In this document: positions 28,736 through 39,778 of the stretch, piece after piece
Numbering within the stretch: position 1 is the first letter of the stretch
Layout of the letters: each line of letters opens with the position of its first letter
Origin: Martensiomyces pterosporus
Taxonomy: Eukaryota > Kickxellomycota > Kickxellomycetes > Kickxellales > Kickxellaceae
NCBI GenBank assembly: GCA_025201845.1
Contig: MU603953.1
Coordinates: 68,085-132,084 of the forward strand
Direction of reading: 5' to 3'
Length of the DNA: 64,000 nt
The notes under the pieces: model-generated
Databases searched by the model: none
The model's input: the letters and a program-made list of their open reading frames with translations, nothing else
What the model was told of the DNA's origin: nothing
Translations under genes and position numbers: made by a program

Positions 28736-31569
28736 TCAGAAAGTAGCAAACAGATGGCGATACGGATCCACGCCTGGCTCCGGAGCAGGCTCTTGCGGGG
28801 GCTCCGGGTACTTGTCAAAGTTGCAAGTATCGCCCGGATGGCGATGGGGCGGGACAATCGGCGGCGGAATGCGCTTTTCAACCAGCACCTGCCAGTCGAT
28901 CATCGAGAACCACGGATGGCCCTTGACATCCGCACCCTCGCCCTGCAGATTGCCCAGCCTCTTGCTGACGTCTGCGTTGAGCAATCGCCGGATCAGGTCC
29001 TTTGCGGCCGGCGAGAAGAACGCGGGGAACGCAATCTTGCCTTCAAGAATCTTCTCGTAGATGCCAAACGGATTGTCGTCGTAGAACGGCGGGTACCCAG
29101 CAAGCATCTCGAAAATCAGAATGCCCAGCGCCCACCAGTCGACCGCCTTACCGTGTCCTTTGCTCTGGATGATCTCCGGCGCCAGGTACTCCGGCGTGCC
29201 ACACAGCGTCCATGTGCGGTCCTCCACTCTTTTGGCAAACCCGAAATCCGTCAGCTTCACGTGGCCCTTGTCGTCCAGCAGGATGTTCTCTGGCTTGGTG
29301 TCGCGCCAAATAATCTTCAGGCTGTGCAGGTAGTCCAGCGCCAGGACGATCTCGGCCGCATAGAACCTCGCCACATCGTCGGGGAATCTGCCGGCACGTC
29401 GCAAATGGGAGAACAGCTCGCCTCCGGGCACGTACTCCATGAGCATGTACAGGTTGCGCTCGTTCTGCATCGTCCGCTCGAGCCGCACAATGAACGGGTG
29501 CCGCGCAACCTCCAATATGCTCTTCTCGTTGTTGATGTGCTCGACCTGCTTGAGCTTGACCACCTGCGACTTGCGCAGAACCTTCATTGCATAGAACCGC
29601 TTGGACCGCTTGGACTGACACAAAAACACGCGCCCAAACGTGCCTGTGCCTACAAATCCGTTAATCAGACACCACACCCGCCATCGGACGAAAAAGGTGC
29701 TCATAAGCCACAGTGTCTGCGCTGCTATGAAGACGCCCACAGCCTGCGTGCGAATCGCCACAGCGGCACACACCGCTTTTTGGCAAATGCATCAAGGATG
29801 TACGGAATGGCTGATGTGGTTTGCGCCTTCGCAGTTGCCTTTTAGGGGGGATTTCCTATCAAGCAGCTCGGCGGGAGCGGGAGCGAGAAGGCCAGGCATT
29901 TGTCAGAAAGAGCAAGCCCCGCTCTTTGGTAGAAAGGCGCAGCCGAGCACAATACAGAGGTCTCCAGTTCAAAAAGCAAAGGAGGTGGTGTCATGTGGTG
30001 GCATTCGCTGGTTTCCGCGTGTACGCAAGCTGGGGATACTCCAAAAGGATACCAAACACACGCAGACATGTACACGCAGACATGCACACGCAGACATGCA
30101 CACACAAAACAGCGAGCAGTCTTTTGCTTACCTAGCGTGTTGAGTAGCTGATAGTCGTCGAGGGTCCGGCCATCCGACGACGCTCCGCTGGTGGCAGTGG
30201 CTGCCGCCACCATTGGCGAAGAAGTGCTCTGCAACAATGGGGCGGGATTACTACTCACAGAAATCCCGCCAGGGTTTGAGTTTGCGCTGGAGCCAAGACC
30301 ATACCCGTGGTACTGCTGCTGCTGGTGGTGCTGGTGCTGGTGCTGGTGCTGTTGGCCTTGCATAATATCTTGAGAGTGAGTGCTGCAGTCCTGCGGCGCT
30401 CCTGCTCCTACTCCTCCGCTTCCCGCTGCCGAGTACGGGCGAGGCTGCTGTTGGTATCCCAGTTGGTGGTGGTGGTGGCCTTGTGGCTGCTGCTGCTGCT
30501 GCTGCTGCTGCTGGGGCTGGCTGGGATGACTGAGCATCGAGGCCGGCGATGGCACCTGGGAGTAAAGCTGCTGCTGTTGGTAGGCGTATGTGCCAGTGGC
30601 AGGCACGGGAATTCCGCTTATGTTCTGATAGCTATTGGCGATAGGTGGCTGCTGCTGGTAGTAGGCGCTCGAAGAGGGATACTGGCTGCAGGGGCTGATA
30701 GAGGGCGTCTGGGTGTGGTGAGTGATGCTGCCAATACCCTGGCCGCTGGTGGCACTCAAAGTACTGACTGGCAGTTGGTGTGCGCTGTGCTGGGAAAAGT
30801 GGGCTGCTGCGTCCGAGGACGGGGCAAATGATGCCGAGGTAGAAACCGATGCCGGGTACTCCTGCTGCTGGTGCTGGTTGTCGAAGTGCGGCGTGCTCGC
30901 GTAGCTCAAGGGGGTTTGGGCTGGGGTGCCGATAGCTGCTGTCTTTGGGTGCTTTGCCTGGTGGAGGTCCCCGAAGCTGCTTGCAGTGCTATCGTTGGCT
31001 TCCTCTGAGCTACTCAGGCGGCGCTTAACTGCTGGTGCTGAGAGTTCCGGGATGGAGACCTCGGGTGTCGCGCACGCGTAGGTGTTGGCCCGTGCAGCTG
31101 TTGCTGTTGCTGCTGCTTCTGATCCTGCTGCTGCAGTGACCTCAGTAGGGGAGGTGAGTGGAGAGAATGCGTTCTCTAGCGGTGTTTCTACGTACAGATG
31201 GTAGCTCCTCAGAGCCGGTGTGACAACAGGGAGGGGTTTGATGGCCTTTCCGGCACCAACAGTAAGTGTGCTGTTGGTATTGCTCCCGCTGGAGATCTGC
31301 TGCTGCTGTATATGCAGAGATAGCCCCTTGGACGCTGCTACCCGGGCTGCCTGGAAGCTGGAGAGAGCAGGCGACGACGGTCTGCTATTAACGGCTGACT
31401 GGGTGAGAGGGGAGGCTGTAGCGTTGGAGCCGTCAGCGCTGGTGTTCGCGGCAGTAGACGGGGAGCGGGCTCCGGCTGCTATAGAAGAAAGGCCGGCGCT
31501 CGAGTCGGATTGGGTGCGCTGCGAATTAGCCTTTAAATGTGCAAGCTTTGCATTAAGACGCCCAAACAT
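28736..31569 (-). CDS. cAMP-dependent protein kinase catalytic subunit with long low-complexity N-terminus, two exons
   Basis: Exon 1 is 31569-30132, exon 2 is 29649-28736. The 482-base intron (30131-29650, donor GTAAGC, acceptor TTGTAG) splits a Gly codon, and the join restores the glycine loop LLNTLGTGTFGRVF. The product is 783 residues. Residues 1-470 are Ser/Ala/Gln-rich with glutamine runs. The kinase domain has AMKVLRK (Lys about 502), HINNEK, DFG (Asp about 614) and the activation-loop TWTLCGTPEYLAPE with Thr about 627. The C-tail ends FATF, the PKA hydrophobic motif, with FDKYPEPP before it. The catalytic loop reads WRDTKPEN instead of YRDLKPEN. It acts in nutrient/cAMP signalling with a regulatory subunit that is not in this window. 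The ATG at 31569 is the first in frame (MFGRLNAKL). Confidence 0.9.
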
Positions 31570-32683
31570 TTGGGGGTCAGAAGCCACAAGCAAAAACAAA
31601 AGGAAAAGCGAAGAGGTGAGAAGCGGGCAGTTGGAGGGGGTGAGGGGTTTGGTGGCTCGTTGTTTGCTGGAGATGCGAGCAAAGAGCGCGAAAAATTAAG
31701 CTTTGGGAAGATAACAAAAAGAGCGATGCCCACACAGGCGCCCTTGCTGTGTGACGCGCGAGAGGGTGCGGGAGTGAAACTACAAGGGGGTGGAGGCAGA
31801 GGCTGCAGTAGTCTCAGCGTGGAGAGCGCGAGTGATGCCTGCCGCGTGCTGGGTTGCTGTGTATGCCGCGCGCTGGGAAATAATAGCGAAAAAATACTGC
31901 GCTCTGCTTGTGGAGGAAGACAAGATGCAAAGGGCTGCAGGCCGCCGTGCTGTCTATTTTATTTTCACGCATGCTCTGCTGTCCCAGCCAAGGCAGGCTG
32001 CTTGGGGCATGTAGACTGCACACGAATACCTATTTTTCTCCCCCTTGGCCTTTATGCATTTGGCCGCTCGGCACCTCTTAATGCTGCTATTATGCGCAAA
32101 GGACAAGGCAGGGCGAGCAGTCCTTTGTTTGCTGGTCCTGCCTGCCCACCCGCTGCGAGCCGGTTCGGAGTCGGTGCGGTGCGCCTTGGTGGGCCAGGCG
32201 AAAGGCTGGCGGGGCTGCTGTGCCAGTGTGCGGAGTGGCAGCCGGCGTGTTTCTGCTTGTGGGGGGGAAGGCCGGGCTGGCGATCGCTTCTCTGGCGCTC
32301 CTGCCCTTCCCCGCACGGCACGCTCTGCTGGAGCGGGCTGCTGCGTGCTAATTTGCTGGAGCAGCGTGTAGCGCGTTTAGTGGAGGAGGAGGGCCTGCTG
32401 CTTTGTTAGTCAGCAGCCCTTTGCTGCGAATGCAGGTCACGCCGTCGCCTGGGGGCTGGCCATGTCTCACCGCGCTGCGTGCAGCGGCAAGCGAGGCTTC
32501 AGCTGCCAAGCACAAGCCGCCATATTCCGTCTTTTCCTGCTCTCTTTCACTCAGCTGCACCTGCCACACCCGCCTGCTTCCCTCGCATTCGCTTTCTCTT
32601 CTAGCCTCATTCCGCTCTCTCCTAGCCACTCCATTCAGAAACGCTTTGTCGCTTGACACCCGCGCAAATAGCCGGAACATAAC
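31570..32683. other. Divergent intergenic region PKA / ERO1
   Basis: No gene is supported in 1.1 kb. A long plus-strand frame covers 31537-32409 but overlaps the PKA start region and has no family features. The last 200 bases before the ERO1 ATG are CT-rich. Confidence 0.5.
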
Positions 32684-34723
32684 ATGGGAAAGAAGCATGC
32701 TGCACCGTCCAGGCGCGGGCCCAGCCCCGCTCCTTCGCAGCCAAAGCCCGTGCGCACAAAGACAGAGCCAGCACCAGATCACGCACACGCACAAGAGGCA
32801 GGTTCGCCGAAGAGCCAGTGGCTCTGGTCGGGCATACGAATCGCCGCGCTTGCTGCTGCTGCCGCTACAGCATACATAGCCCGGGACTCGCCGCACGTGC
32901 TCGGGTTCGCCTCCAGGACCCAGGAGCCGCCAAAGCAGCAGAGCCAGAACGTCGGCTTCATGGCCCAGGTGCTGCAAAAGTCCAAGGGCCAGAACATCTG
33001 CAAGGTAAGACCACCCAGCCCATGTGTAGTGGCTCTGGCTCTCTCCACTAGCGTCACGCCGCTTTCGTGCTGCTAACCAGCATCTGTGCACAGCCGCTTC
33101 TCCTTCTGCTCATGGGAATGGTAGCCCGAGGGGTTCGTCATGGACACATACAGCGACTTTGACAGCGTCGAGGCACTCAACCACCGTGTGGCTGCGCCGC
33201 TCCGCAAGCTGGTCGAGACAAAGTTCTTCCGCACGCTGAAGGTTGATCTGTACAAGCCGTGCGAGTTCTGGAAGACGGAGGGCTCGTGTTTCCAGAGGGA
33301 TTGCATTGCCCAGCCGCTTGAGGACGATGAAATCCCAAGGATCTGGCGTGCTCAAACCGTGGATCAGATGGACTTTGGTCCTTTCCTGGTAAGTCCTCCC
33401 TTGGCAGCGACCAGGCCTGCCTGCCGGCAGCCTGGAGCTGTCAAGACCACGCCCCCTGAAATTTGTTGCACCTGTGTTTCTTCTGACGTGGCACTCGCTG
33501 ATCAGCCAGCATCGCGGCAGCCCCCCGCTGCGCATGCTCTTTTGCCACGCGTGCGCCCTTTTCTTCTTTTTTTTTTTTGGCCTGCCTGCTTACTAATTGC
33601 TGTGCCCGCATCCTCGCCCTCCCCGCCTTCCCTGTTTTCTGGCAACAACCCCCGCTGCTGCGCTGCCGCTGATGAGCAAATGTAGGGGTCGTTTCCGCGC
33701 CAGAGGCCAGAGTACACCGACAAGGACTTTGCAATTGTGAACGACGAGACCTACGGTGATGGCATCTGGCTTGATCTGGTCAACAACCCCGAGCGCTTCA
33801 CGGGGTACGCAGGCGCAGGCGCCAATGCGATCTGGATGAGCATCTACCAGCACAACTGCTTCGGCGTCCCGCCCTATCTGCAGGACACAGCCGGCGGCTG
33901 GGGCAGCCAGCTGGTAAACGTTGACGGCAAGTCGATGCCCTTTGTCCAGCCACCGCACAACCACCGCGAGCTCGTGCCCTTCCTGGTCAATCTGGCCGAG
34001 GAGGAGCGCGGTGTCACCCTGCCTGCTGACATCCCCCAGGAATACCGCATGTTCTACCGCGCAGTCTCCGGCCTGCACGCATCAACCTCTACACATATCT
34101 GCTCGGACTACTTCAACGCCACGTCGGGCAAGTGGGAGGCCAACCTGAACTGCTTTATTGCCCGCATCGGCGCTTTCCCCGACCGCCTGCAGAACATCTA
34201 CTTCAACTTTGTCCTCCTCACTCGCGCAATCCAGAAGATGGCGCCGTACATCGCCTCCTACGACTACACCATTGGCATCCCCAAGGACGATAAGGCGGTG
34301 AAGAGGCTGCTGCCCAAGGTTTTGAAGGAGGTGGGCCGTGCTGGCCTGGTGTTTGACGACAGCGAGCTGTTCCTGGGCCGCAGCGGACGCGTGCTGAAGA
34401 ATGAGTTTAAGCAGAACTTCCGCAACATCTCAAGGATCATGGACTGCACGGGCTGCGAGAAGTGCAGGCTGTGGGGCAAGACCCAGACGCTGGGCATCGG
34501 CACTGCACTGAAGGCGCTGTTCTCTTACCCAGACCGCGCATTCCGCGGCAGCTTCACCTCGGTCGACTTTAAGCGCAATGAAATCGTGGCCCTGGTCACC
34601 ACTTACTTCCAGTTCTCGCGCAGCATCGCTGCCATCGAGGAGTTCCGTGGCATGTACCAGAACCTGGTCACCGACTGGCGCGCGTCTCAAAAATACGGCG
34701 AGGGCAGGAAGAACGAGCTGTAG
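32684..34723 (+). CDS. ERO1: Endoplasmic oxidoreductin-1, three exons
   Basis: Exons 32684-33004, 33125-33388 and 33686-34723; introns of 120 and 297 bases with GTAAG donors and TAG acceptors; all joins phase 0; 540 residues. Ero1 oxidises protein disulfide isomerase in the ER lumen, passing electrons through FAD to oxygen. The shuttle cysteines are in the exon 2 segment YKPCEFW...SCFQRDC (CxxxxC), and the active-site CxxCxxC is CTGCEKC in IMDCTGCEKCRLWGK. FAD-pocket segments NPERFTGY and SGLHAS are present. The N-terminus has no cleavable signal at residue 1; instead a hydrophobic segment (IRIAALAAAAATAYIA) lies at about 50-67 after a basic, proline-rich tail, like a signal anchor. Two cysteines usual in the family look replaced (DTYSDF in exon 2, DFAIVNDE in exon 3). 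Confidence 0.92.
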
Positions 34724-34958
34724 CAGAGCGGTGTGGATCCATAGCGTGCTCCCCTGCTACTTCCTTACCATGTCCCGAGCTTTGCAAGCATGGCCCCATG
34801 TGCACTCTTGCTCACGTGGGAGACACCAAAACGCTCTGCAGTCAAATCCAGGCTTTATTGGTAACCTTTTATATTTTTGGATGGTGTGGCCCAGAGCTTT
34901 TTTCCTGGTCTCCAGCTACACCCAGAATACCAGCACACAACAACAACAAAAATACAAT

Positions 34959-35891
34959 ATGGCTAGTTTATTGCTCTCGCCGGCTGAGCAGGACTACATC
35001 ACCAGGGGAGTCGAAAAGGACCTTCGTGCGGACGGCCGCGGCAACCTTGATCGGCGTGAGGTGGCGCTGCGCGTAGGCATGATTTCGCAAGCCAACGGCA
35101 GCGCGCGCTGCCGCATCGGCAACCTGGGTGTGGGCACGGATGTTTTGGTCGGAATCAAGGCCGAAGTAAACACCTGGGCACCCGGCGATCCCGAGGACGC
35201 CGGCACAATTGAGTGCAGCGTCGAGTGCTCGCCGAGCGCTGCCCAGGCCTTCGAGGGCCGCGGCGCCGAGGAGATCAATGTGGAGCTGACACAGCTCCTT
35301 GACCGCATTTTCAACGGCCCGCAGAGTGGTGTGGATATGAAGAAGCTGTGCATCATCCCCAAACAGGCATACTGGGTGCTCCATATCGACGCCCTAGTAT
35401 TGGACGTCAAGGGAAGCATAGCCGACACATTGGTGTGGGCCACAAGGGCTGCTCTGTTGTCGACCAAGCTGCCGCGCGTGGTGGTTGAGACAATTACGGA
35501 CGAGAATGGAGAGATGCAGGCCGAGTTTGATGTTGTGGATGATCCGGAGGACATGACCCTGCTGGAAGGAGCGGAGAACTTGCCTATCGCAGTTACGTTC
35601 AATCAGATTGGCAAGCGGTATGTCGTTGATGCGTCGGATCAGGAGGAAGCCATCACACAGGCCAAGCTGACCGTGGCTGTGTCGCCCAAGAAGGAGGTCT
35701 GTGCAATTCAGAAGGGCGGCGTTCTGAGAGGATTCCCGCCGTCTCTTCTGACCGAGATTCTGCAGACTGCGCAGCGGGTTGCCAAGGAGGAGCTGGTCAA
35801 GTTTGACCGTCACTATGCGGAGGCCAAGAAGTATGCTGAGAGCCAGAGCGATGAGCCCAGTACCGGCAGCACTTTCCTTGTTTCGTTCTAA
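34959..35891 (+). CDS. RRP42: Exosome complex ring subunit RRP42 (RNase PH fold)
   Basis: A 310-residue RNase PH-like protein that matches Rrp42/EXOSC7. It opens LLSPAEQDYITRGVEKDLR and DGRGNLDRREV, then has ARCRIGNLGVGTDVLVGIKAE, ECSPSAAQAFEGRG, the second half SGVDMKKLCIIPKQAYWVLHID, and the conserved RYVVDASDQEEAI. Eukaryotic RNase PH subunits are structural: they form the six-membered ring of the RNA exosome in nucleus and cytoplasm and have lost phosphorolytic residues. The frame is open upstream but ATG 34959, after an ACAACAACA-rich leader, is the natural start. AATAAA follows at 36019. Confidence 0.92.
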   Translation: MASLLLSPAEQDYITRGVEKDLRADGRGNLDRREVALRVGMISQANGSARCRIGNLGVGTDVLVGIKAEVNTWAPGDPEDAGTIECSVECSPSAAQAFEGRGAEEINVELTQLLDRIFNGPQSGVDMKKLCIIPKQAYWVLHIDALVLDVKGSIADTLVWATRAALLSTKLPRVVVETITDENGEMQAEFDVVDDPEDMTLLEGAENLPIAVTFNQIGKRYVVDASDQEEAITQAKLTVAVSPKKEVCAIQKGGVLRGFPPSLLTEILQTAQRVAKEELVKFDRHYAEAKKYAESQSDEPSTGSTFLVSF

Positions 35892-36018
35892 AAAAAATGC
35901 CTGCTCTCTGTCCGTGCTTGTGCTTGTGCTTGTGTGTGGGTTAGACTATTTCACTGCATTTGAGTGCGTCGCTTTTTTAAAACTGGGCGCGATTGCTGAC
36001 TGGTAACCGCATCCTCCA

Positions 36019-36024
36019 AATAAA
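36019..36024 (+). terminator. Polyadenylation signal of RRP42
   Basis: Canonical AATAAA about 130 bases after the stop. Confidence 0.5.
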
Positions 36025-36111
36025 AGCACTATGAGATCATAGGGGAGTACAGGGACAATGCTAGGGGGTTAGTAAGCAGCCGCCATGAATAGAGATGGCG
36101 GCTTCCCTTTT

Positions 36112-36560
36112 TCACAAGAGAGGGGCTTGGTTTTTCTTCTTCTGAGGCATGGATGAGACGCATGGTTTGGCGATAGATGTGGGCCACCCAATTAACACCA
36201 TGCTGAAAGCCAGGAAGGCAGTAAGCACAGGCACCTGCGGCTTTATAGCGGATGTGTGCTCAGTGATGTCATAGCGCTCCATTCCAGCGTATTGTCTTTC
36301 TAGCTGGATTACAAGCCACGGTGCTAGAAAGAGGGGAGGGGCGAACATTTAGTCTTACTAGCTAATTCCAGGCGCCTAGCGCGCTGTAACAAGAAGTGGA
36401 ATCCCAATCCTCTCATGGCTCCTAGCGAATCAATCGCAATCTTGATAGCAGTTAAGCCGTGCATTGCCCTTATTCTTTTCTCCTCTAGCCACAGAGGAGT
36501 GACAAACCCATTTGCCACTGCTAGCCTATGCTGCTCCAAGCCTTGCTTGTAGCGAGGCAT
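36112..36560 (-). CDS. Possible small two-exon gene (doubtful)
   Basis: Exon A 36560-36359 and exon B 36323-36112 join across a 35-base intron (donor GTAAGA, CTAA branch-like site, CT-rich tract, acceptor TAG). The join keeps frame and gives 137 residues starting MPRYKQGLEQHR, with a hydrophobic segment (VPVLTAFLAFSMVLIGW) and a basic end (PQKKKNQ). No family was recognised. Against it: the intron is far shorter than the other introns seen here, codons are poorer in third-position G/C than the neighbours (CTA, TTA, AGA), and chance frames of this size are common in this window. It could also be a degraded gene remnant. Confidence 0.2.
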
Positions 36561-37064
36561 GGAGAGCCAGGTGAGTATGGAGGGAGTGAAGATTGGCAGG
36601 GCTACAGGCACTGTGGCTAGGGTGAGTGCGTGGCTCTCGCCATAGCATACTGAGGGCTACGCTTCCCTTTCCTTCCTCTCTCTTTTGTACCAGTGCTGCA
36701 TTCTTACCACTATTTTACTCAGCTAGGTGCGAGTTGGCAGCAAGACTGAGGCTTCCACCTGTGCATTTTCTCATTCAGCTTGAATAGCAGCACCACTCTC
36801 CATCCACCCACCAATCCACCACTCTGCCTTGTGTGCTCTCTTTTGGCGCACAACTGCACAGACGCTTTTCAACATTTATACAGCGAAGAGAGCCTGCATC
36901 GACTACCTTGCTGTAGCTGTATACTCTTTGCATAGCCTTGTTCATTAATTGCACATACGCGTGCATATTGCGCCATTCCTGTAGATATATTCTGGCCACA
37001 TCCACTCCGCCCCAGAGCACCTTGCATCGGCTATCTACAATATATACTTTGAGTGCACTTTACA

Positions 37065-38465
37065 ATGAAATTCACCCAGACACTCAAGAGGCTGCCCAAG
37101 ATTGGCCTGACAAAGGCATTCTGCATCAAGCACCCGCTGTTCAGCTCCGCCATCGTCGTCTTTGCCTCCTTCATGGGCATGTTCCTAGGCTCTGGTGTGA
37201 CCAACTCCTACGGCGTATTCGAGGAGGACTATGAGCGGCTGTTCAGCAGCAGCCCCAGCAGCCACAAGGGGTCCATCTCACCAGCAATAGCCATCGGCGC
37301 CGCCCACGTCTCATTCAACTACCTATTCACCACCATAGCTGGTGCGCTCTGTGAGCGCATCGGCATGGGGCTGACTACCTTTGTCGGCGGCATGATGCTG
37401 TCCACCGGCCTGTTTGGTGCTGGGTTCTGTGACAAGGTGTGGCAGCTGGTGCTCACACAGGGCGTGCTTGCGGGAGGCGGCGTTGGCACAGTGTTTATTG
37501 TCGTGTCGACGATCCCCACGTCGTGGTTCAGCAAGAACCAGGGGTTCCTCATCGGCGTTGTGCACTCGGGGTCGGGTGTCGGTGGCCTAGTTTTGGCGCC
37601 GCTGACCAGGTTCTTGATCAGCATGTACGGGCTGTCGGCAGCAGTCAAGATGCTGGCCCTAGTGCTTGGCATAGGGATCACGGTGGTGAGCCTGGGGGTG
37701 TCCGCCAAGCCCGAGGAGCTGGCGCTTGACGATGACGACGATGACGACGATAGCTGCGAGATGCTGTCGACCAACGGAAGTGCCAGCGAGAAGAGCAAGC
37801 GCACCAGCCTTGCCAAGAAGCGCATGTCCACCCGCAGCTTTGGCGTGCGCGATGTCCACAGCACCAGCGGCGTGCTCAGGTCAAAGGAGTTTTGGTACCT
37901 GAATATCGCCGTGATGCTGGCCGAAGCCGCGTTTTACGTGGTCCTCTTCTTCCTGCCCGTCTACTCGATCGGCATCGGGCTGACAAGCGAGCAAGGCGCC
38001 CTCATCGCGGGTGTTGCTAACGGCGCCACCATCATCGGACGGATTACCATAGGGTACATTGCTGACTTGGCAGGCAACGTCAACATGTTCTTCATCACAC
38101 ATCTGCTGGTTACCGTCTCCTGCTTCTTCGTCTGGTTCCCGGCCAAGTCCTTTGTCGTGATGATGGTGTTTGCATGCACATTCGGGCTGTTTGCTGGCAG
38201 CCTTACGCCCATGGTTCCGTTGTGCTCGGTGACGCTGTTTGGGCAGAACGGGCTGGCCAATAATGTCGGGCTGCTGGGCATCGGAATGGTGCTGACCACT
38301 TCTGCGGCCCCGGTGGTGGCTAGGGTGTTTTACGAAAAGCTTGGGCAGAGTGGCGGCGGGTACGGAGCGGTGGCGCTGTTCTGTGGCGGGGTGTACTTTG
38401 TTGCCACACTGAGCATCCTGGCCCTGCGTCTGAGCGTCGAGAAAAAGCCGTGGCTCAAGATATGA
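37065..38465 (+). CDS. MFS transporter, monocarboxylate transporter (MCT) type
   Basis: A 466-residue major facilitator with about 12 hydrophobic helices. The first helix region (FSSAIVVFASFMGMFLGSGVTNSYGVFEEDY) has the MCT-family D/G-S-x-G-VF pattern. Mid-protein, SWFSKNQGFLIGVVHSGSGVGG matches the helix 4-5 region of the family. The central cytosolic loop is highly charged, with eight consecutive aspartates (about residues 222-230) followed by a Lys/Ser/Arg-rich stretch that could be phosphorylated. The second half has GRITIGYIADL, an MFS motif A-like loop. Fungal members transport carboxylates or related solutes; the substrate cannot be predicted. ATG 37065 is the first in frame; AATAAA follows at 38505. 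Confidence 0.88.
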   Translation: MKFTQTLKRLPKIGLTKAFCIKHPLFSSAIVVFASFMGMFLGSGVTNSYGVFEEDYERLFSSSPSSHKGSISPAIAIGAAHVSFNYLFTTIAGALCERIGMGLTTFVGGMMLSTGLFGAGFCDKVWQLVLTQGVLAGGGVGTVFIVVSTIPTSWFSKNQGFLIGVVHSGSGVGGLVLAPLTRFLISMYGLSAAVKMLALVLGIGITVVSLGVSAKPEELALDDDDDDDDSCEMLSTNGSASEKSKRTSLAKKRMSTRSFGVRDVHSTSGVLRSKEFWYLNIAVMLAEAAFYVVLFFLPVYSIGIGLTSEQGALIAGVANGATIIGRITIGYIADLAGNVNMFFITHLLVTVSCFFVWFPAKSFVVMMVFACTFGLFAGSLTPMVPLCSVTLFGQNGLANNVGLLGIGMVLTTSAAPVVARVFYEKLGQSGGGYGAVALFCGGVYFVATLSILALRLSVEKKPWLKI

Positions 38466-39778
38466 GCACCCGCACTTTAGTGCCCTTCGTTTTGCCTGCA
38501 CACCAATAAAGTGCCTCACTATCGCAGCACGCTGCGCGCCCCGCTGTATGCATGGGCCAGCTGGAATGGGCCAAATGTGAAGCCAGGTCTTTTGTTCCCA
38601 CACTCGATGCAGCCTGTACAGCGATTAGGCGGAATGCCTATCTTGCTTCAGCAGCAGTAATCTCCCACCCCTCCTGAGAAACGATGTGCATGCAAACATG
38701 TGCAACTGCATTTCATATTAGAAATGTGCCCAGGGTGCATTCTGCTGCTGCGTCCAGCTTGGCACATATCAAAGATGAAACTGGCGCTGTCGCCAACACG
38801 CGACGCGGATATAGCAATTTCTAGGGCAGCGCATCCTGCAAGAGAAAAATATGCGAGGCGCGTTGATAAGCGCAGCCTTGCTTCTTTGCAAAGCGGCGCT
38901 GCAGACTGAGCGGCACGCCTTCAGCCATTGTGACTGCTTGCATGCGAGTAAGCAAGCAGCGGGAGCTGCCTAATAATAAACCCAGTGCTGGAAGGTAGGA
39001 GGGGCCCAGCCTGTGTGCTTGCTTGCTTGCTTGCCTGGCATGATGTGTGATGTTTCGGCTTTCCCTATTACAAATAAGACGGGTGGCCATTTGTCATGCT
39101 GCTGCATGCAGCTCCCTCACCACTCTAGACTGAGCTAGACTGAGGCGTGTTTGCTGTGTACACGGCTCTTGTGCGCCAGAGGCAGGCGGTGTCTGGGTGC
39201 AAGAGCTCCTGTCCGCTGCGCTGTGTGGGGAGACGCGGCTTCTTTTGGGCCCTTTTCCACAGCTGACATCCGTCGTCCGGCGTGCTCAAAGCAGTAGACG
39301 CAAAAAAAATTTCAGTGTCACGACACCCCCTTTCCCCAACTGCCGTGTGCACATGGCCAGGCCCAATGGATTTGCTCGCGCCAGCCAAGAAAGAATTATT
39401 ACTCATCTACAGGGCAGCCTCCCCGCACCGCGCCTTTTCCCCCCCAAGCTCTCTGCTCCACAAATTTTTGCCTCAAACAAATTCTTGCCATGCTTTCGCT
39501 TCGCACTTTGAACTTTGAACTTGTCGTCCAATTTATTGTTGCTTCTTGAACGCTCAGAGCCACGCCTTGCCGTTTTTATTTTGCAAACGCCGCCGCGCAC
39601 GCTACACGCCAAAACCCTCGCTACCGCGCAGCTGAGATACCCGCACCTCTTTACATTCTCACACTCTATCTTTCCTCCAGCCTGTTCCGCTTGACAGCTC
39701 TTGGCTACAACCCTTGCTCTTATTTGAAATTGCTATTTTCCACTTTGCGCGCGCATATATCCCGCCGACACAGTTAAA
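38466..39778. other. Intergenic region MCT-like / W2-domain gene
   Basis: No gene is supported in 1.3 kb. It contains AATAAA at 38505-38510, a (GCTT)4 microsatellite at 39017-39032 and, near the downstream gene, an A/T-rich leader with CATATAT near 39754. Confidence 0.5.
38505..38510 (+). terminator. Polyadenylation signal of the MCT-like gene
   Basis: Canonical AATAAA 40 bases after the stop. Confidence 0.55.

Larger units (their letters stand above)
35892..37064. other. Intergenic region RRP42 / MCT-like transporter
   Basis: The segment holds the RRP42 3' flank, with AATAAA at 36019-36024, and the transporter promoter, with TATA-like ATATATAC near 37040-37048. The minus strand at 36112-36560 can be read as a small two-exon gene, listed separately at low confidence. 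Nothing else is seen. Confidence 0.5.

Noticed and set aside
31537..32409. 290-codon plus-strand frame between PKA and ERO1
   Set aside because: It starts antisense to PKA exon 1, crosses a promoter region and shows no family motif or coherent composition.
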